DNA of 64,000 bases from an uncultured Pseudomonas sp. (lineage in GTDB: Bacteria > Pseudomonadota > Gammaproteobacteria > Pseudomonadales > Pseudomonadaceae), in the NCBI RefSeq assembly GCF_946886105.1, contig NZ_CAMPHV010000011.1, positions 1 through 64,000 of the forward strand. Direction: 5' to 3'. A model generated the notes under the pieces. It was not told where the DNA came from, ran no database searches, and saw only the letters and a program-made list of their open reading frames with translations. A program made the position numbers and the translations under genes. Shown here one piece after another: positions 57,586 to 64,000 of this stretch. Each line of letters opens with the position of its first letter. Position 1 is the stretch's first letter.

Positions 57586-58206
57586 ATGCTCGCTTCCCTG
57601 ACCGCCTTTGCGATTACCTCCGCCGCGCGCCTGCTGACCGGCGCCCGTGCGCTCTGGCTCGGCTGCACCGCGCAACCGGTGCAACGCCTGTACTATGCCA
57701 ATCACAGCAGCCACGGCGACTTCGTGCTGCTCTGGGCCTCGCTACCGCCGGAATTGCGGCGCAGCACCCGCCCGGTGGCCGGCGCCGATTATTGGCAGCG
57801 TGACGGCCTGCGTCGCTACCTGATCCACGAAGTATTCAACGGCGTGTTGATCGACCGCGAACGGGTTTCGACCCACGACAATCCCCTGCAACCCATGCTC
57901 GATGCCTTGGACAACGGCGATTCGCTGATCCTGTTTCCCGAAGGCACGCGCAACCTGGAGGAGGGTTTGTTGCCGTTCAAAAGCGGGCTCTACCATCTGG
58001 CTCAAGCGCGGCCGCAGGTCGAGCTGATCCCCGTCTGGATCGCCAATCTCAACCGCGTGATGCCCAAGGGCAGGGCGCTGCCACTGCCGTTGCTGTGCAC
58101 CCTGAGCTTCGGCGCACCGCTGCAACCGCAGGAAGGGGAAAGCAAGCAGGCGTTCCTCGAACGCGCCCGCAACGCATTACTGGCCATGGCACCCGAGGAG
58201 GCTTGA
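57586..58206 (+). CDS. Lysophospholipid acyltransferase, second PlsC homologue
   Basis: 206-residue acyltransferase with the catalytic NHSSHGD (Hx4D, about residues 39-45) and the substrate motif LFPEGTRNLEEGLLPFKSGL (about 125-144). The N-terminal hydrophobic helix is short. It likely makes phosphatidate or reacylates a lyso-product for the CDP-diglyceride synthase encoded next. ATG 57586 follows AAGGA, nine bases after the preceding stop. It is dedicated to the cassette, since a housekeeping PlsC lies at 52384. Confidence 0.88.
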   Translation: MLASLTAFAITSAARLLTGARALWLGCTAQPVQRLYYANHSSHGDFVLLWASLPPELRRSTRPVAGADYWQRDGLRRYLIHEVFNGVLIDRERVSTHDNPLQPMLDALDNGDSLILFPEGTRNLEEGLLPFKSGLYHLAQARPQVELIPVWIANLNRVMPKGRALPLPLLCTLSFGAPLQPQEGESKQAFLERARNALLAMAPEEA

Positions 58207-58207
58207 G

Positions 58208-59149
58208 ATGGATAACAACACCCTGATGCTGTTCGCCGGTATCGGTGCCCTGCTGTTGCTCGCTTCGGCCATCGGCTATTTCCTCAAGTTGCGCAGCGGC
58301 GACACGCCCAACCCGGTGATCGACAACCTCAACGCGCGGATCAACGCCTGGTGGGTGATGGTCGCCGTGATAGGCGCGGCCTTTCTGTTCGGCGATATCG
58401 GCGTGGTTTTGCTGTTCTACTTCGTCTCGTTCTACGCCCTGCGCGAATTCATGACCCTGACGCCGACCCGGCGTAGCGATTACCCGGCGCTGGTAGCGGC
58501 CTTCTATTTCGCCTTGCCGATGCAATACCTGCTGATCGCCGTCGACTGGTACGGCTTGTTCTCGATCTTTATCCCGGTTTACCTGTTTCTCTTGCTGCCG
58601 ATCCTCGCGTCCCTGGGCGGCGACACCACACGCTTCCTCGAACGCGCTTCCAAGGTGCAATGGGGGCTGATGATCGCCGTGTACTGCATCTCCGCGGTAC
58701 CGGCGCTGCTGACCCTGGACATCCCCGGCTATGAAGGGCGCAACCTGCTGCTGATCGCCTGGCTGATCATCGTCGTGCAGCTCTCCGACGTACTCCAGTA
58801 CGTCTGCGGCAAGCTGTTCGGCAAACACAAGATCGCACCACGCCTGTCGCCCTCGAAGACCCTCGAAGGCTTTGTCGGCGGGGTTTCCCTGGCCTGCCTG
58901 GCCGGCGCGCTGCTGTACTGGATCACCCCGTTCAACTTCTGGCAGGCCGCCCTGATGGCCCTGACCGTCAACCTCCTGGGCTTCGCCGGCGGCCTGGTGA
59001 TGTCGGCGATCAAGCGCGACCGCGGGGTGAAGGACTGGGGCCATATGATCGAAGGCCACGGCGGCATGCTCGACCGCCTGGACTCGGTGTGCTTCGCCGC
59101 CCCGATCTTCTTCCACTTCGTGCGCTACTGGTGGGTGCCGTTGGCGTAG
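58208..59149 (+). CDS. ynbB: Phosphatidate cytidylyltransferase (CdsA-like), YnbB-like
   Basis: 313-residue integral membrane enzyme with about eight TM segments. It converts phosphatidate and CTP to CDP-diacylglycerol. The CdsA signature is intact: SAIKRDRGVKDWG, then EGHGGMLDRLDSVCFAAP near the C-terminus, and RLSPSKTLEGFVGG in the middle. It resembles E. coli YnbB, a CdsA paralogue. ATG 58208 starts one base after the acyltransferase stop, with GAGGAGG inside that gene. It closes the cassette and provides the activated lipid for the YnbA-like enzyme. Confidence 0.9.
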   Translation: MDNNTLMLFAGIGALLLLASAIGYFLKLRSGDTPNPVIDNLNARINAWWVMVAVIGAAFLFGDIGVVLLFYFVSFYALREFMTLTPTRRSDYPALVAAFYFALPMQYLLIAVDWYGLFSIFIPVYLFLLLPILASLGGDTTRFLERASKVQWGLMIAVYCISAVPALLTLDIPGYEGRNLLLIAWLIIVVQLSDVLQYVCGKLFGKHKIAPRLSPSKTLEGFVGGVSLACLAGALLYWITPFNFWQAALMALTVNLLGFAGGLVMSAIKRDRGVKDWGHMIEGHGGMLDRLDSVCFAAPIFFHFVRYWWVPLA

Positions 59150-59175
59150 CGCGTTCTATCAGCCAGGCTAGGCAA

Positions 59176-59376
59176 TCACATTTTGAAGCCAGGATTGGCA
59201 TCGTCGCCGTCGAGGGTCCTTTCGACCAGAGCATGGAGATAGGCAATGTGTCTGGCGAGCAGCGTCCAGAATGCCGCCTGGTTGACGGTTTGGGTCACCA
59301 ACTCAATGGGTAGGAAGCGGCTCATTTCCTGGTGGTTCTTCAGCGCCTCATCCACCAACTCATCAAACAAGCTCAC
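59176..59376 (-). pseudogene. Truncated AbiEii-like toxin remnant
   Basis: 66-residue frame from GTG 59376, preceded by GGAG at eight bases. The start MSLFDELVDEALKNHQEMSR resembles the N-terminus of AbiEii nucleotidyltransferase toxins. The rest (FLPIELVTQTVNQAAFWTLL onward) does not, and the nucleotidyltransferase core is missing. It overlaps the 3' end of the antitoxin remnant by 14 bases, as toxin genes of this family often do. I read it as the surviving tip of a deleted toxin gene. It could instead be a small unrelated gene. Confidence 0.5.
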
Positions 59377-59957
59377 GGGCAACACTCCAATCAATCAAGT
59401 CCATGTTTCGTCGCGCAGCTTTCATATCGCGCAACGCCTGCTGAGGACAGGCCCGCCACAATCGGCAGCTTGAGTCATAACTAAGATGACCGACGAGATC
59501 CTGGGGTTGCTGTTTGGTATGAACGAACTCGATAGTGCCCCAACGACCGCATGAAATCGTGCTGCTGCGACCAGACGACATCAGAGTGATCCAATTGATC
59601 GGGATCTGTGAGATAACCCCGGCAGCTCAATGCGGTCTCAAGGCTGATGTAATTGAATTGAGCGGCACGCAGCCTCGCCGCAGCATGAAACAGCAAGAGC
59701 CCATTTGAAGGGCTGGCCGGCTCGAACAGATACAGGCCCCTGCACACGCGTACCAGATGCCCTTCCGACGCCGCACGGCTCAACAGGGTTTTGTAGGCAC
59801 CGTCAGAGATATCCGGCACAAGGGCCCTGAGGTCGTCTGGAGTGAAGAGATAGCGCTCTTCGCTGGCCAGCCGAGCCAGATTCCGGATCAGACGACGCAT
59901 AGGCTGGGCGGAGTTGGCGTGGGCCTGCATAGCATCTGACTCAACGGAAGACTTCAC
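59363..59957 (-). pseudogene. Frameshifted AbiEi-family antitoxin
   Basis: The first frame (59957 to about 59590, GTG or ATG 59930 start) has the winged-helix antitoxin start: LFTPDDLRALVPDISDGAYK, then LSRAASEGHLVRVCRGLYLF and AAQFNYISLETALSCRGYL. After DPDQLDHSDV it runs to a stop at 59481 with unrelated sequence. The expected continuation, ITLMSSGRSSTISC, GTIEFVHTKQQ and ALRDMKAARRNMDLIDW, lies in another frame from about 59593 to 59363. One frameshift (net +1 or -2) near 59590 explains both. GC is lower than in the core genes (32/60 at 59641, my count). Confidence 0.7.
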
Positions 59958-60146
59958 TAAATGTAACTTACTGTTTATCTACCAACATGTAGAGTGTCTG
60001 CGGCTTCGAAGGAGTATCCCTAAGCGCCTGGGCAGTACCTCACCCGCAACCTCATTCCAACGGAACCTCAGCAAAGAGGGAATATCCGGCTTCGATAAAG
60101 CCATCCCCTCGTTATGTACGGCGCTCTTGTCTCAAAGAACCTGCGC

Positions 60147-61082
60147 CTACCTTGTGACCCATAGCAGATGATCGGCCACCAGCACGCCTTCGCCGCTCCA
60201 GCGATAGGCACATAGCTTCGCCTTGGCCGCGTTGCTGCCCGCAACGCTCCAGTCCAGGCAGGCGATGTGATCGCTGATCAACTTGGGCACGCCGCTCATC
60301 CAGTAATGCCCGATGAACAAGGGTTTGACGCCGTCATAGCCCGGTTGGAGCTCCTGAGGCACCGGTTCATGGGGAATCTGCGCAATCAATTCCGGCGGTA
60401 CCATCGCCAGCTCCCGGTAGCTGAGCCCCTCCTTGGTACGCCACCAGTACGTCCGCGTGTTTCTGCGCACATGGCCATCCTTGTCGCGATACTCCACACC
60501 GGTCGGGAGCGGTATTTCCATCCCTTTGAGGATGGTCTCCAAGGCCTCAAATGACGCATTTCCTTCGCTGCACAGCATCGGCCAGGACTGCTCCTTGACC
60601 CTGTTTCCCTCATCGATATGAGAGGCGAGTACCTTTAGCTGAGCAGGGTGCCAACAGGCATGTACCACCCGTAACGCATCGAGATCCAGAAAGAGAGGCA
60701 GGGTCTTGAACCAGGCTATGGCTTCCTGGTGCGCGGGCGAGCCTTCGCCAATCTGTTCGAGAAAAGCCGCGTGCTGGTGACGATTCTTACTGCTATGGGC
60801 GCGAAGAAACTCGCCTGGCCTCGCGTCGTCCACAGTTGCCCAGGCAACGGCATTGAACTCGTGATTGCCCATCACCGCCAACGCATGGCCCGCCTCAACC
60901 ATCCGCCGCGCGATCTCGACGACCTCTACTTGCTCGGGCCCTCGGTCAATGAAATCCCCCAGGAAAATCACCTTGCGCTGCGGATGCCGCCAAACGCCAG
61001 CGTCCTCGACATAGTCGAGTTTGACCAGCAATCGCTTGAGCACCGATGCATAGCCGTGAATATCGCCAATTATGTCGTACAT
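60147..61082 (-). CDS. Metallophosphoesterase (ApaH/PrpE-like)
   Basis: 311-residue calcineurin-like phosphatase. Metal-binding motifs are complete: GDIHG (residues 6-10), GDFIDRG (about 42-48), GNHEFNA (about 71-77), and C-terminal His residues in VVHACWHPAQL and FIGHYWMSG. It resembles PrpE/diadenosine tetraphosphatase-type enzymes, but the substrate is open. AAGGAG precedes ATG 61082. It is an accessory gene between the AbiE remnants and gyrB, absent from this spot in P. aeruginosa as I recall; its GC is also lower (34/60 at 60481, my count). Confidence 0.85.
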   Translation of the reverse strand: MYDIIGDIHGYASVLKRLLVKLDYVEDAGVWRHPQRKVIFLGDFIDRGPEQVEVVEIARRMVEAGHALAVMGNHEFNAVAWATVDDARPGEFLRAHSSKNRHQHAAFLEQIGEGSPAHQEAIAWFKTLPLFLDLDALRVVHACWHPAQLKVLASHIDEGNRVKEQSWPMLCSEGNASFEALETILKGMEIPLPTGVEYRDKDGHVRRNTRTYWWRTKEGLSYRELAMVPPELIAQIPHEPVPQELQPGYDGVKPLFIGHYWMSGVPKLISDHIACLDWSVAGSNAAKAKLCAYRWSGEGVLVADHLLWVTR

Positions 61083-61201
61083 GGGTTCTCCTTAATCTAT
61101 GTACCGATTTGAAAGCAGTCGGGCTGTTGGCCTGCAGACGGTTGGCGCCGATAGGCGGATTTAGCATATATGCCTTATCGCGTTTATAACTCCTTGAGCA
61201 G

Positions 61202-61229
61202 AAAAGAAAACCCCGGCGCTAGGCCGGGG
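61202..61229 (-). terminator. Intrinsic terminator of gyrB
   Basis: Read on the minus strand: CCCCGGC, five-base loop, GCCGGGG, then TTTTCTTTTC. It is a strong rho-independent terminator 66 bases past the gyrB stop. Confidence 0.88.
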
Positions 61230-61295
61230 TAGTAAGGATTATTTCGCGACGTCAATTACGTACGAATACAACACCTATGCGTCCGTCGTGGTCTA

Positions 61296-64000
<2,705 letters not shown>

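Overview
The window reads as chromosomal DNA of a Pseudomonas species, close to the replication origin. High GC, dense gene packing and gene content and order match the origin-proximal region of P. aeruginosa run in reverse. From right to left it holds recF (cut by the edge), gyrB, a lysophosphatidate acyltransferase gene, gmhB, glyS/glyQ, tag, an lpxL/htrB-type gene, a PilZ gene, trkA, rsmB, fmt, def, a LysM gene, dprA, tsaC, qor, hemF, aroE, the choline-sulfate genes, trpA/trpB/trpI, osmC, prlC and the PA0069-type radical SAM gene. oriC should lie just beyond the right edge. Synteny statements come from memory of P. aeruginosa, not from a search.

Layout. Bases 1-4436: LacI-family regulator, beta-carbonic anhydrase, an SOS-box-controlled SPL-like radical SAM gene, and an SDR dehydrogenase. 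Bases 4858-7259: a secreted c-type-heme DUF3365 protein with a chemoreceptor. Bases 7435-11406: DUF1835 protein, yheV-like gene with prlC, gamma-carbonic anhydrase. Bases 11407-13337: a HipBA toxin-antitoxin module behind an AT-rich, operator-rich promoter. Bases 13561-18831: HAD phosphatase, DUF1161, secreted aminopeptidase-like protein, lipoprotein, osmC, flavin monooxygenase-like protein, dodecin, small conserved protein. Bases 18889-21956: trpI divergent from trpBA. Bases 22162-26028: a secretory cluster (PpiC isomerase, PlcB-type phospholipase C) and pbpG. Bases 26163-31466: betR divergent from betC-betX-SulP, for choline-O-sulfate uptake and hydrolysis. Bases 31471-34662: a 1063-residue fusion of a GT4 glycosyltransferase and a glycogen-debranching-like enzyme. 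Bases 34847-53157: core housekeeping genes, interrupted by one unrecognised low-GC gene (37987-38895). Bases 53382-59149: a six-gene phospholipid cassette resembling E. coli ynbABCD. Bases 59176-61082: an accessory patch with a decayed AbiE toxin-antitoxin pair and a metallophosphoesterase. The window ends with gyrB and recF.

The best candidate for an undescribed system is the ynb-like cassette. It joins an acyltransferase, a CDP-diglyceride synthase, a CDP-alcohol phosphotransferase with an altered metal-binding motif, a PAP2/dual-specificity phosphatase, an alpha/beta hydrolase fused to a methyltransferase, and a small membrane protein. Together these could make a phospholipid with an unknown head group. 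Other notable items are the GT4-debranching fusion, twin dyads of identical geometry before hipBA, a MITE-like repeat in two full copies and one remnant (one copy supplies the betC stop codon), a LexA box, and the split heme-sensor/chemoreceptor pair. Several families of palindromic intergenic repeats are scattered through the gaps. I saw no rRNA, tRNA, CRISPR array or complete insertion sequence.
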